Below are positions 30,153 to 40,030 of a DNA stretch of 64,000 bases, piece by piece. A program made the position numbers and the translations under genes. How positions within the stretch are numbered: the stretch's first letter is position 1; each line of letters begins with the position of its first letter. Origin of the DNA: Doryteuthis pealeii (taxonomy: Eukaryota > Mollusca > Cephalopoda > Myopsida > Loliginidae); contig CM042141.1 of NCBI GenBank assembly GCA_023376005.1, forward strand, positions 90,229,671 to 90,293,670. Reading direction: 5' to 3'. The notes beneath the pieces are model-generated. The model did no database searches and was not told the origin of the DNA. It worked only from the letters and a program-made list of their open reading frames with translations.

Positions 30153-31255
30153 CCATACAGCTGTTCTTTCGGGGAGTGTTGCTTCCAGGAATTGTTCAAG
30201 ACAGCATGCAGCATCCTTGTATAGTTCCCGTCTAACCTTTTCTCTAAGAGTTTCATTAGAGCCCAAGTGGTGCAGCCATACAGTAGCACTGATATGGCTA
30301 CAGCTTGGAAGAATTCTCACTTTATCTTATCGGAGAGATCCAATTTCCATATGATCGATATGTGGTCTATAGCAGTCCATGCTTTTCCTATACGTATACT
30401 GACATCGCTTTCTGTAGATGAGATATTACTATTTAAATCTGTGAAATTAATTAAATTGGTCTACTAATTTGAGTAGCTTACCATCCAATGTGGAGATGCC
30501 TCCATTTTAAACCTTGTTTAAAACACATGAACTCAGTTTTAACATATAGGCCAATGCCTCTTACTACCTTTTATGGACTATGCAGCAGTGATTCGACTTG
30601 TGCTGATAGATTTGCAAGAAGTGCTAGATCATCTGCATAGTTTGCATCTGTAATTGTTTCTGCAGAATATCACCGGCTTCTTGCCTTTTTTAGCGTAAAG
30701 CCTTTTTCTTTTTTGAGATCTAATGACTTTTGTAGTATGTCGTCTAGACAGATTATAAATATATATGGTGCTAATGTATCTCCTTGTAGAATTCCAGTGA
30801 CATTGTCAAAGAAATCTGTGTCACTATCAGGTGAATGGGTCATTTCGTTTGTGCCTTTGTACAGCACCATTTTAGCAGCAATGGTTTCTTTGGGGAGAAC
30901 AAATGCTAGTAGTATTTGCTTCATCTTTCTTCTGTTTATGGAGTCAAATGCCTACGAGATATCTACAAACAGTTGTTGCCTTGAGAGTTTTGCTCAAACC
31001 CCTTCAACAATTGGATGAATAGTCAGGATCTCCAAAGTTGTGGATCAATTTCTATGAAATTCATTTTGGTTTTACTGTAAGGATTTTCTCTACTTCAGGT
31101 CGAATGTGATTAAGAAGAAGGGCATTATAAACCTTAGCAGTTATGGCAGTAAGAGTTATGCCTCTGTAAATCATAGTGATTCTGATGTCACCATTTTTGG
31201 GAATGAAGGATGCTTCTTTGATTATGCAATGCAATGTATAATTACTATAATCGCA
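30153..31255 (-). pseudogene. LINE-1st family: decayed non-LTR reverse transcriptase
   Basis: A minus-strand reading with several stops and frame changes gives recognisable reverse-transcriptase blocks in order. Near 31180-31200 is FIPKNGD. An 84-codon open stretch at 30670-30924 contains GILQGDTLAPYIFIICLDDI. The catalytic YADD is at 30628-30639, in the context DANYADDLALLANLSAQVE. The C-terminal LLYGCTTWALMK...LDGNYTRML lies near 30190-30285. The reaction in a live element would be target-primed reverse transcription of its own RNA. This copy lacks the endonuclease domain and a working ORF. I leave the clade open. The 44.99 and 54.0 kb fragments carry what looks like the next C-terminal block of the same family. 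Confidence 0.85.
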
Positions 31256-31305
31256 TTCTGTAGATGAGATATTACTACCTAATTCAGTGATATTACCAGA
31301 AGGCC

Positions 31306-31545
31306 AGTGGTTAGCTCAGTTAGTAAAGCATTTGCCAAGGAATTGCAATGTTCTGGGTTCAATACCAGCCCTTGCCAACTCGGTGCACGAGTAGCACAGC
31401 TTGGGTTCTGATTTGTATGGTAAAGCATCTGAGAGCTGAAGGTAGGTTTGGTGCTCCATTTCAGTAAAAACAATCTCCCTGGTCTAGCACTAATGAAAAG
31501 AGGATAGACTCCCTTCAGCTCATACTGACAATAGGCCACTCCACA
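31306..31545 (+). mobile_element. S1 SINE
   Basis: GTGGTTAGCTCAGTTAGTAA, TGGGTTCAATACCAGCC, GAGAGCTGAAGGTAGGTTTG, CATACTGACAATAGGCC. Confidence 0.8.
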
Positions 31546-31617
31546 GATTTCACAAGTTGATTTGATCTTAAATATACTGAAACAGATTTTCAGGGTGTTG
31601 TAATTTTATTTTCTATC

Positions 31618-31965
31618 AGCAGAGATGCTGATAAGTACACGTCCTGCATCCCTGATGCACAAAAATCTAAAAGGACACAGTAAAATCATAGCCATGCATC
31701 CCAGTGTTTTTCTTTTTTCTTCCCTCACCATTTTAAGCTAACTGTAAATACATTTCAATAGTTTCTGAGAAATGAATTACACACGATAGGTTACAAGGTA
31801 GGAGTTATATGGCTTTAGTTAATTCCCCAGATCATAAATAAAAACCCTACAATTTATTAAGAAACTTTAGTTGGGACCCATAAATTTTCCCGGGGACTCA
31901 TTCAAAGCAAATATGTGCATCCCAGGACGTACTAAATCAAAAAGTTATCAGTGTCACTGTATTAG
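31618..31965 (+). mobile_element. D-family MITE (with internal insertion)
   Basis: GCAGAGATGCTGATAAGTAC at the left and GTTATCAGTGTCACTGTA at the right. Body as at 15377, plus an extra ATAAATAAAAACCCTACAAT segment also found at 35460, 43745 and 48280. This suggests two subfamilies. Confidence 0.75.
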
Positions 31966-32546
31966 TATATTTCTTCTAACTGCAAGAAAAGTGTTTTCAA
32001 ATGTTACTCACTCTTGAAAGGCAAAAAAAAATCTATAAATAATTAGTTTCTATTCCTTTTATCAATGAAATAATAGGAGAGAGAAAAAAGGGGGCAATGA
32101 CACATTTAAATGAAAATAGTAAGAAATTTAAAATAAAATAAAAATAAAACCATAAGGCAGATACTTACAAAATTTGTGTCCAACACAGAGTTAAATACGG
32201 TAAAATTCAGATAAGATTGTGCAGCACCGAGTGGAGAGGGCTTGCTTGCCTTGGAAAATCAGCATTTGAAAGTCCTGGCTTTCATCTGGCCTTGAACACT
32301 GTCCGCTGGAATCAGAGAAGAAAAAGAAAAATACACAACAACTTCAGCAGGTTAAACCATAACAATATGTAAGGGAAGAGGACAGGAGGGAGTGAAAACT
32401 ACAAACTTTATCTTTTCTTTATGACCTTGGGATTTTGCTAAACAAGTTGAAAAGGAAAAACAAAGAAAAAAGAAAAAAAAAAGATATTTGGAGCAGCAAA
32501 CAATAGCCGCAGAAGGAAGTACAAACATATACACAGGAGAGGGAAG

Positions 32547-32577
<31 letters not shown>

Positions 32578-32825
32578 TACAGTTCAAAGAGAAAAAAAAA
32601 GAAGTGTCCCCAATTTAATGCTTACATTTACTTATTGCTATCAAAAATCTAAAAATAAAATTGTTTGCTTTTTATTTTTACAATTACACTATCGTTTGCC
32701 AGTAAATCTGTTTTATATTATCAATAAGGTCTCTGGGGAAAAGAAAAAAAATACGATTTCCAATTATTAATTTTCACTAGTTTTTCTTTTGAAAAGTTTT
32801 GAGGTGGATAATAAATGAACGGTGC
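31966..32825. other. AT-rich; candidate exon; A-rich/TA tract
   Basis: Contains the 32169-32305 exon candidate. 32455-32485 is A-rich and 32542-32580 is A-run plus (TA)n. Nothing else recognised. Confidence 0.6.
32169..32305 (-). other. Candidate upstream non-coding exon (possible tetraspanin 5'UTR)
   Basis: On the minus strand a pyrimidine-rich run and CTCTGATTCCAG (AG at 32307-32306) precede a 137-bp segment. The segment is richer in GC than its surroundings and is followed by the donor GTAAGT (from 32168). It lies upstream of, and on the same strand as, the tetraspanin start exon, which itself has a 5' acceptor. It contains short out-of-context ATGs, so it would be UTR and not coding. It could also be an exon of another gene or a chance splice-site pair. 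I found no repeat family that explains it. Confidence 0.4.
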
Positions 32826-32945
32826 TTTGTTTAATGACATATCAACCTTCATGGGTAATTTAATGCCAAAGCCATTCTTGTAGAAGAATAGTAATGGTAC
32901 TATTTAATCCATAGCTGGGGGATGAGGGGATTTATAAATTTGCCA
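32826..32945 (-). mobile_element. S4 SINE 3' fragment
   Basis: TTTGTTTAATGACATATCAA, CATTCTTGTAGAAGAATAGT, AATCCATAGCTGGGGGATG. Confidence 0.7.
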
Positions 32946-32947
32946 AG

Positions 32948-33095
32948 TTTGTATATAGTCTAGGCAGATTATGAATATATATGGTGCTAATGTATCTCCT
33001 TGTAGGACTCCAGTAACATTGTCAAAGAAATCTGTATTACATCAGATGAATGGACCATTGCTTTTGTGTTTTTGTACAGCATCATTGAAAGTGAA
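32948..33095 (-). pseudogene. Second fragment of the LINE reverse transcriptase
   Basis: Colinear with 30740-30870: AGGCAGATTATGAATATATA, CTAATGTATCTCCTTGTAGG, CATTGTCAAAGAAATCTGTA and TTGTACAGCATCATT. On the minus strand it covers the block ending with the GDTLAPYIF-type motif. About 85-90 percent identity by eye. Confidence 0.75.
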
Positions 33096-33394
33096 CATAA
33101 TATCGAGACTGAGTTTGAACTTGCTTACCATTTTTGTAGAAGAATCATAACTGTTATTATTTAATCCATATTTAACTCTTAACATCCTGTTGAGAATTTT
33201 CTAAGTCCAGAGCATTCCTATAAGGATGTATTTAAAAAAATGGCTAAAAATGACCTTTGCATCTAAAGTTACCTATTATTTCCCTTAAATCAAATACTTC
33301 TAAATATGTTTAATATTACATTTAAACAAAGGCTATCATTTGGGGTGGATTAGGAAAATGAATGAAACTTCCGGCTGGGTGGAATGAGGTGGTG
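33096..33394. other. No recognisable feature
   Basis: 33135-33175 resembles an S4 piece (GTAGAAGAATCATAACTGTT). The remainder is unassigned. Confidence 0.45.
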
Positions 33395-33700
33395 TAGGAC
33401 TTTAAGAGTTAAGTAAGGACCAAAGTAGGGTGTTGCATGTCATGGACTGCTCATCCACCAGGATTCCGTCCTTAAGCATTACAGGTCACCACCCATGGCT
33501 AACAGGTGGCTCATTTGGGGGAGGGGATTTTCCGTCTCTGCAGAGGTACAGTCAGTGTATTCTAAAACTCCAGCCAACAGGACCAAGGCAGATTATTTTA
33601 TACTGAAGACATTTTTGTTTTATTCATTCTTTGAAGTTTTTTTTAAACTCATTTTTTTTATCTATTTTTTAAATCTATATTTTTTTAATCTATTTAACCC
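33395..33700 (-). mobile_element. S5 5' end fragment followed by a tail-like piece
   Basis: 33395-33590 is the inverse of the S5 5' end (GACTGCTCATCCACCAGGAT, CTCTGCAGAGGTACAGTCAG, ACTCCAGCCAACAGG). It joins GATTATTTTATACTGAAGAC, which belongs to the S5 3' tail. The middle of the element is missing. Confidence 0.65.
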
Positions 33701-34455
33701 ATCGTTAAAAAGTTAAAGTTAAAGTGTTTCCCTAAAAGAAGAAAAAAACCCATCAATACTGAATTTGCATTGCGATCTGTCCATTAAAAAGATTAATTTT
33801 ATATTATTTATCTTCCAGCAACAAACATTTCTACCAAAACAAATAGAATCAGTAAGAGAAACTGGCAAATCATGTTTGATGCTTCAGAAAAGTATTTACC
33901 ATTTGTTGGGAAAAAAAGAAAAAAAATAAAAAAAAAATTTTAAATCATTAACGTCATCACCAACATTGTTGTTATAATGATTAGTTTTTTTTATTCATTT
34001 CTTTTACTTGATGAACACTTTAGGCCTTTCAGCAGAAATTAGATTCCACAGAACGAAAAACTTATGAAAATATATGAAAACGTGTTTGTCGACCAGTAAG
34101 AGTTTGTGCCAGATTCCATTAAAATGGGAAAAGAAAAAGAAAAGAAAAGAAAATCGAGGTATGGAAATTCAACTATATAAACCGGAAAGGAGAGCAAATG
34201 GTGGGGCTGAGTTGATGGGGGGGGGGTAGGATGTAAAAACCAATGTTCTGAGTGAAAAACAGAACTGGAAAAAAAAAAAAAAAAAAAAAAAGGGAAAGAA
34301 AAAGGGCCAACAGAAATGAAATCCAGAGAGAAGAGGATGTGGAGGGCGCCGTGTAAGGGGAGGAGAGGGGTGATAGAGTAACAGAGAAAAAGAAATGGTG
34401 GGAGGATAAATCTCACACTGCTTATACACTCAATAGAAATTTTTAATGATTAACT

Positions 34456-34456
<1 letters not shown>
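33701..34456. other. No gene; purine-rich strand 34130-34400
   Basis: Purine-rich and G-rich runs give long open frames on the minus strand that encode mainly F, P, S and L. I treat them as low complexity. A poly-A of about 24 bp lies at 34268-34291. Confidence 0.6.
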
Positions 34457-34511
<55 letters not shown>

Positions 34512-34563
34512 GAGAAAGAGAGAAGAAAGAGAGAGAGAAAGAGAGAGAGAGAAAGAGAGAGAA
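34457..34563. repeat. (GA)n microsatellite with GAAA interruptions
   Basis: 107 bp of AGAG/AAAG units. Confidence 0.95.
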
Positions 34564-34796
34564 TTAAAACAGATCAGAAGGCATTCAACTGGTAAATTCT
34601 CAAATTGAAGTTCCATTTAATTAAGCATAGATTTTCTCAAATCACAAAGTCGGGCAGTTATCAAAATGTTAAATTGAAGGCTTTGTCATAATCAGGTCAT
34701 GCGCACAGCACAGATACCGATGACTCTTTCTCACCACCCGTCACTATCAGACATCACCACTGCCAGGTCTTCCACACAGTATCCAGAATCCTACCA

Positions 34797-34892
34797 ATTG
34801 CAATGAAGGGGTACTCCACACTCCCCAAAGTTCCAAAATTGGAACTTCACCATTAGATGCAGTTTAATGTCATAACCAGTCACTAAGACAGA
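34797..34892 (-). mobile_element. S5 fragment
   Basis: GCAATGAAGGGGTACTCCAC, TCCAAAATTGGAACTTCACC, AGTTTAATGTCATAACCAG. Internal part only. Confidence 0.7.
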
Positions 34893-34899
34893 GGGGGTT

Positions 34900-35630
34900 A
34901 TATTGTTGACAGGTAATGACCTTTACTTGACCCCGCCCACAACTTCTGCCAATGGGAAGGTGTGAGAACAGCAATTAAGTTAGTCAGATTTTGGTTGTTA
35001 GTCAAAAGGAGCAGACGTAGGGGTCCTTTGCTCCCAATATGCCATCTTCTCAGAAAACACTTTTGGGCTGTGGGTTTTTAATAAAGGAATAAGAAAAACA
35101 AACCAAGTCTTGCTTATTTATAACAAACAAGAAATAAGCACAGACTACCAGCCCAAAAGAAGGAGCAGCCCAGAAAAAGAAAGATGGCCACCGACAAAGT
35201 AAGCACAAGAAGAACAACTAAGAGCCCATCTCCTCTCCTCTACTTACTCCCAATTATATACCTAGCCAGAGATACTGATAGGTACGCGTCCTGCGTCACT
35301 GACACATAAAAAAAACTAAAAGGACACATAAAAATCATATCCATGCGTCCCAGTGTTTTGTTTTTTCTTCTCCCACTATTTCCAGCTAAATGTAAATACA
35401 TTTCAATATTTTTTTGGAAACGAATTACACGGTAGGGGTTACACGGCTTTAGTTGTTCATAGATAAAAACTCTACAATTTATTATGAAACTTTAGTTTCC
35501 TGAGGGCTCAATTAAATCAAATTTCCTGAGGGCTCAATTAAATCAAATACATGCATCCCAGGATGCACTAAATTAAAAAGCTATCAGCATCACCGCCAGC
35601 AGATAAACGGGTATATAACAAACCTTTTAA
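34900..35630 (+). mobile_element. G-family LTR-like element, copy 2, split by a D MITE
   Basis: The left end is GTTATATTGTTGACAGGTAA. The body has CTTTTGGGCTGTGGGTTTTT, AATAAAGGAATAAG, CTACCAGCCCAAAAGAAGGA and AAAGATGGCCACCGACAAAG with GTAAGC after it. It runs to CAATTATATACC (about 35265), then the D element, then ACGGGTATATAAC at 35607-35620. The ends TTATATACC/GGTATATAA suggest terminal inverted sequence. It is the sister of 23215-23640. Confidence 0.5.
35270..35600 (+). mobile_element. D-family MITE nested in G element
   Basis: CAGAGATACTGATAGGTACG at the left, AGCTATCAGCATCACCG at the right. Contains a 26-bp tandem duplication of the TTTCCTGAGGGCTCAATTAA segment near 35495-35545. Confidence 0.75.
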
Positions 35631-35799
35631 AAATGGCTAATTTTCTAACTAAAGTATCCTTCAAGATACAATAGACTATAATTTATATTCAAAAAAGAGG
35701 AAAAAACATGTCAAGAGTTTCAAAATCACCCTCCACCCACCTGTTTACTCACTATATATATATATACATATATATATTTACCAAACCCCTCCACATGAG

Positions 35800-36066
35800 C
35801 TGGACGCGACACAAGGTCAATTTCTTAAGCAGAGTTTAACAGGTTTGAATTCAGAGTTTTCCTTCTCCTTGACAAGTTACCTAGCCATGGTTAAAGAGTC
35901 CAGTCTGCCCTGCTATTTACCCATAGCTGGTGGGATAATAATTGGATGCATACCTTTCCCAAGGATATTAGCGCTATGAAATGCAAACAGCCTCGTCCAG
36001 GATTTGAAATCGCCTCGATAGTATCCATTTCCTATGACTCTAACCATTACACCACACGCCTCCACC
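35800..36066 (-). mobile_element. S2 SINE, full length
   Basis: In reverse: tail GACACAAGGTCAATTTCTTA, body AGTCCAGTCTGCCCTGCTAT, and head CTCTAACCATTACACCACAC then GCCTCC. Confidence 0.85.
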
Positions 36067-36135
36067 TCCATTGACACACACACACACACACGCACATATA
36101 TATGTGTGTGTATGTGTGTGTGTGTGTGTCAATGA
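36067..36135. repeat. CA / TA / TG microsatellite with palindromic layout
   Basis: (CA)n, then ATATATATGTG, then (TG)n. It is flanked by CATTGACACAC and GTGTGTCAATG, so the whole 60 bp can fold back on itself. Confidence 0.85.
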
Positions 36136-36510
36136 AGTAGCTTAAACTCTCGAGATTTGTTTTTTTCCCCACCGTCTCTAAGATTCTAAGATTCTAAGAT
36201 CTGTCTTTAACCAGAACAGCCAAGACGAAAAACTTCAAGTTGGCAAGCACAAGTATCCCTACCAAGACTATATGACTCCACACTTCCTGAGCAAAGACAA
36301 AATTGTTAACACTAAGTCATACACGGTTATGTAAACCGGAAACTTCAAATTACTTGCAAGACGGACAGGGGACTCATTGACATATGGCTACAGTTGGAGG
36401 AAGAAGCTGTCTCAAGGACTTTGAAGGTTTAGTTTAAATGAAAGAAAGAAAGAAACTATTGAAGTCAGTTAGTCTACTGTTGGTTTGAATAACAGCAACT
36501 AGCTAAGCCC
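36136..36510. other. No recognisable feature
   Basis: Less AT-rich than average (36200-36400) with a triple GATTCTAA run at 36180. No ORF with domain support. I see no family. Confidence 0.45.
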
Positions 36511-36516
36511 AAGCAG

Positions 36517-36725
36517 TGTCCAAGACAGTTGGTATTTATAGAAATCAAGAATGATCCATTCATGCATTTGGGTGATTCCATTCCTTGAGTTCTGATTGGC
36601 TGCTTGGTTTCTATGATATTGTAGAGTTTTATAAATACCCTGTCATTATGCAGTAGAATTGCGACAAGACGGGTTTGTATTAAGTTACAACTGCTTGTTG
36701 CCGTGTCTTACCAATTCGACAGTAA
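36517..36725 (+). promoter_or_regulatory. Promoter-like or LTR-like segment
   Basis: GATTGGCTGC (inverted CCAAT) lies about 40 bp before TTTTATAAATACCC (TATA-like). It is followed by GCGACAAGACGGGTTTGTAT and ends ACCAATTCGACA. CCAAT plus TATA plus a TGTC...GACA frame fits an LTR U3/R region. I could not find a matching target duplication, so it may be a single-copy promoter instead. Confidence 0.35.
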
Positions 36726-36825
36726 TTGGAACTTAGTTTGATTATTCTTCAGAAACATTTGAGGAAGAGAATGATGGATTGTAAGAAATGGATTCTCAAA
36801 CATTTTGACGGTTTTATAATATACC

Positions 36826-37079
36826 GGTTTAGCTCAGTCAGTAGAGAGTCCACCTGGGAACCACAAGGTTCCTGGTTCGACACCGGTCCTCACCAATTCA
36901 GCATGTGAGTAGCACAGGGATCTGTGCAGTAAAGTGAGGAGTTGATGGTAGGTGTGGCACTACACCCCAGACGCTAAAAAACAATCTCCTTGGTCTAGTG
37001 TGAAAAGGGGATAAACTCCCTCACTGTCTGGCTGATACCAACATTAGGCCACTCCAACGATTTTTACTTACTTTTTTTC
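36826..37079 (+). mobile_element. S1 SINE with exact 10-bp target duplication
   Basis: ATAATATACC at 36816-36825 is repeated at 37080-37089. Box A is GGTTTAGCTCAGTCAGTAGA and box B CTGGTTCGACACCGGTCC. The tail is ATTAGGCCACTCCAACGATT then TTTACTTAC. This defines both S1 ends and supports LINE-type (TPRT) mobilisation. Confidence 0.9.
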
Positions 37080-37089
37080 ATAATATACC

Positions 37090-37400
37090 CAAGTTTGTTA
37101 TATTTTATTTTTTTAATTCATAAACGTGGAATTAGTTAAGAGGTGTTGTATCTCTTGATATCTCATGATTCACAAAACGTCCATCTCAATGTTTTTAAAG
37201 GACTCTTATCTCATTATCTTCTACAAATATCATCTAGGTATAAAATAACTACAGACAGGTTGACATGCCATTAAAATCAATCAATCATCTAGTATTGATA
37301 GGATTGTGTGCAAAAAACCTCTTAAACAACAGCCAAATGTTAGTTGTTAAGGTCCAAGTTGAGAGCTCGATGTTCAATATTATTGAACAGAGCAATATAA
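37090..37400. other. AT-rich; S4/S5-type tail remnant
   Basis: 37238-37290 has GTATAAAATAACTACAGACA and GGTTGACATGCCATTAAAAT, a tail motif shared with S4/S5. Otherwise unassigned. Confidence 0.5.
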
Positions 37401-37405
37401 TTCAT

Positions 37406-37512
37406 AAATAAAAAGCTTAAAAATTGGTCATTTTGTGGTTAAAGATCTATTTCTACCTCTACTTACACTGATACCTGTGGGTAGAAATAGATCTATAATC
37501 TCAAAATGACTG
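37406..37512. mobile_element. Foldback with 51-bp arms
   Basis: Left AATAAAAAGCTTAAAAATTG...AAGATCTATTTCTACC, right GGGTAGAAATAGATCTATAA...AAGCTTTTTATT. The loop is about 20 bp, and (TA)n follows at 37538-37572. Confidence 0.75.
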
Positions 37513-37532
37513 ATTTTTAAGCTTTTTATTTA

Positions 37533-37576
<44 letters not shown>

Positions 37577-37578
<2 letters not shown>

Positions 37579-37865
37579 GTAATGCTGATACCTTTTTGAT
37601 TTAGTGTTTCCTGGGACACACATATTTGCTTTGAATGAGTCTCCAGGAAAATTTATGGGTACCAACTAAAGCCAGCTAACTCCTAACTTGTAACCTATCC
37701 TGTGTAATTCATTTCTAAGAAAATATTGAAATGTATTTACAGTTAACTTGAAATGGTGAAGGAAGAAAAAGAAAAACACTGGGACGTATGGATATGATTT
37801 TACTGCATCCTTATAAATTTTGTGCATCAGGGATGCAGGACGCGTACCTATCAGCATCTCTGCAT
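37577..37865 (-). mobile_element. D-family MITE
   Basis: CAGTAATGCTGATACC at the left and CCTATCAGCATCTCTGCATA at the right. Inner GAATGAGTCTCCAGGAAAAT and CACTGGGACGTATGGATATG are inverse to the 15377 copy. Confidence 0.8.
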
Positions 37866-38042
37866 ATCTTTTTCTCAGGTAAAAACTTTTTAGTATATTT
37901 AAGCATGTAATGTTTTAAACAAGCTAGCGGTATATTACAACCATTACAAAAGCACTTACTTTAGATAAAGCAGAAAAGATTATTCTATCTAAAAGACAAG
38001 CTAATAGTACAGATGAATATAAAACAAGAAATCACAATGATG

Positions 38043-38270
38043 AAAAGTTGTTGGTATGAGCCATACAGCGAGGGAGTCTGTCCCATTTTCACTAGCGCTA
38101 GACCAAGGAGATTATTTTAGCATCTGTGGTGGAGCGCCACACCAACCATCAGCTCCTCATTTTACCACAGAGATCCCTGTGCTACTCATATGTTGAGTTG
38201 ATGAGGGCCGATATCGACCTAGGAACCTTATGATTTCTAGCCTAACGCTCTACCGACTGAGCTAACATTC
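38043..38270 (-). mobile_element. S1 SINE
   Basis: In reverse: tail GTTGGTATGAGCCATACAGC, CACCAACCATCAGCTCC, head ATGATTTCTAGCCTAACGCT then CTACCGACTGAGCTAA. Confidence 0.8.
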
Positions 38271-38449
38271 TACATAATTACAGTAATGAAACATTGCAAG
38301 AGAATATAAAGCAGAAAACATTTTATAAAAATTCAAACTAGCACTACAGTTGAATAAAAGCCAAAAACCTCTATAATTTCCAGATGGTTATTGATAGGAG
38401 TGTGTTGAGGCATATTTAGGTATGGTAGACCAGCGGGTACCAACAAATA
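38271..38449. other. No recognisable feature
   Basis: Short unassigned spacer. Confidence 0.45.
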
Positions 38450-39056
38450 TTGTTGGTTTTGTTTTGTTTTGTTTTACGGCATATCAACCTCAGTGGGTCA
38501 TTTAATGCCGACAAAGTTTTGAAATAAATTCTTTCTTAATGGATAACAAATTTTGTTTATAAACTCATATTTTTCTATTTAACCCATAGATGGGACCCTA
38601 ACAGGTACTACCACTCCGGGTCAGAGTGGACCAGGGAGCAATGGTGATGAAGGGGTGCTCCACATTCCCCAAACCTCCAAACTGGAACCTCACCATAAGA
38701 TAGAGTTTAACGTCATTCCCAGGACATGTAGAACCTCAGCCACCGCCTTCTAGCACCCATATGATAAAAAGGGGTTGGGGCTTACCATAAGGGCAATAGG
38801 GTTGGGAAAATCATATAGGTGCGGGGCTTGACGTGACCAACCGATTGATCGGAGGGGGCCTCTCCGACCGCCCATCTAGCCTAAGTAAGGTTCTAAGTGG
38901 AGTGTTGCAGGTCATGGACTGCTCATCCACCTGGGTTCTATCCTTAAGCATCACAGGTCACCACCCACGGCCAACAGGTGGACCCATTTGGGGGAGTCTT
39001 ATCCCTCTGCAGAGGTGCAGTCGTTGCTTTTTAACGCCCCAGCTGACAGGGCAGCA
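38450..39056 (-). mobile_element. S5 SINE-like element, full length
   Basis: The tail in reverse is TTTTACGGCATATCAACCTC and TTAATGCCGACAAAGTTTTG. Body: CATAGATGGGACCCTAACAG and GTAGAACCTCAGCCACCGCC. The 5' end in reverse is TTTAACGCCCCAGCTGACAG then GGC. About 600 bp, the best complete copy with 21006. Confidence 0.85.
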
Positions 39057-39330
39057 AATATTATTGGTACTTGGTTAGGATAATTCCTCTTACAGTACCG
39101 GTAATAATAATAATGTCATTTGAGTAAATAATATTATTATAGAGTTGGGCTAGGTAGAAGTGACTATCTGAAGTAAAATTATAGCCTATAGTAATGAGTA
39201 TTAGGGATAGCCTACAGGAGGCCTCAACTTTGCATATAAGATACAGGATGTTTTTTTAGCCATTTTTTTTTCAAGAAAAGAGTGTGTCTTATATTCCATC
39301 AAATATGATATGTGTGTGCTTGTGTGTGAA
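39057..39330. other. No recognisable feature
   Basis: Unassigned AT-rich sequence. Confidence 0.45.
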
Positions 39331-39800
39331 AGTGGTTTAGCTCAGTCAGTAGAGCATCCGCCTAGGAATCACAAGGTTCCAGGTTCAAAACTGTCATATA
39401 GTACCTAAATAATGAAAATGGAATTGTCTGTTTTTCCTATAAATATCTGACAAAACCTCTGAAGAGAGAAACAACAAGATCTCCCAGGACTTGTTAATTC
39501 AATCTAGCAATTGCTAATTACTGTTTACCTTGTATTTTAGTAAACCTTTTTCCCTATCCTTGATACTCATTGTGTTTCTCCCTATTATTTCTCTTAACTC
39601 TGATACTCGACTTACAACAGATACTGGTTCCCACCAACTCAGCACATGAATAGTACAGTTTGGTAATCTGATCTATGTAGTAAAGCATCTGGGAGCTGAC
39701 GATAAGTGTGATATTCCACCTTAGCAAAAACAATCTCTGGCGCTACCAGAAAGGGATAGACTCCCTCACTGTCTGACTGATACCAAAAATAGGCCACTCT
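39331..39800 (+). mobile_element. S1 SINE split by a solo LTR
   Basis: The head GTGGTTTAGCTCAGTCAGTA reaches AGGTTCAAAAC (39391). It resumes as GATACTGGTTCCCACCAACT at 39620, then body AAGCATCTGGGAGCTGACGA and tail TGATACCAAAAATAGGCCAC. Confidence 0.75.
39392..39619 (-). mobile_element. Solo LTR related to the TRIM at 20192
   Basis: On the minus strand it runs TGTTGTAAGTCGAGTATCAG to GGTACTATATGACA (TG...CA, 228 bp). The flanks AAAAC and GATAC match at 3 of 5 positions, and GATAC is what the SINE consensus predicts. This copy is complete and shows that both halves of the 20192 element derive from one LTR. Confidence 0.65.
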
Positions 39801-40030
39801 CTGCTAGTGTATGTAACTAACACAAGAAAAACAGCACATCATAGCGAGATTTTTATTAGAGCACCAGATATAGGGAAATGAAAATTAGAATTCTTTAACT
39901 TAATAACACAAAGCAATTTCTAGTCCAATTTGCAATTATAATTTAGTGGGGTCTGCATTCATGCTGAAAGTTATTTTTAATTATCCAAATTTTCAATATA
40001 ATGAAGTTAACTGAAAAATGCTCATTTGAA
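39801..40030. other. No recognisable feature
   Basis: Unassigned AT-rich sequence before the minisatellite. Confidence 0.45.

Noticed and set aside
30035..30289. Complete 84-codon gene
   Set aside because: It is a LINE fragment joined through a hairpin to other sequence.
34039..34429. Minus-strand open frames of 86-125 codons
   Set aside because: Product is F/P/S/L-rich because the plus strand is purine-rich. No motif and no splice context.
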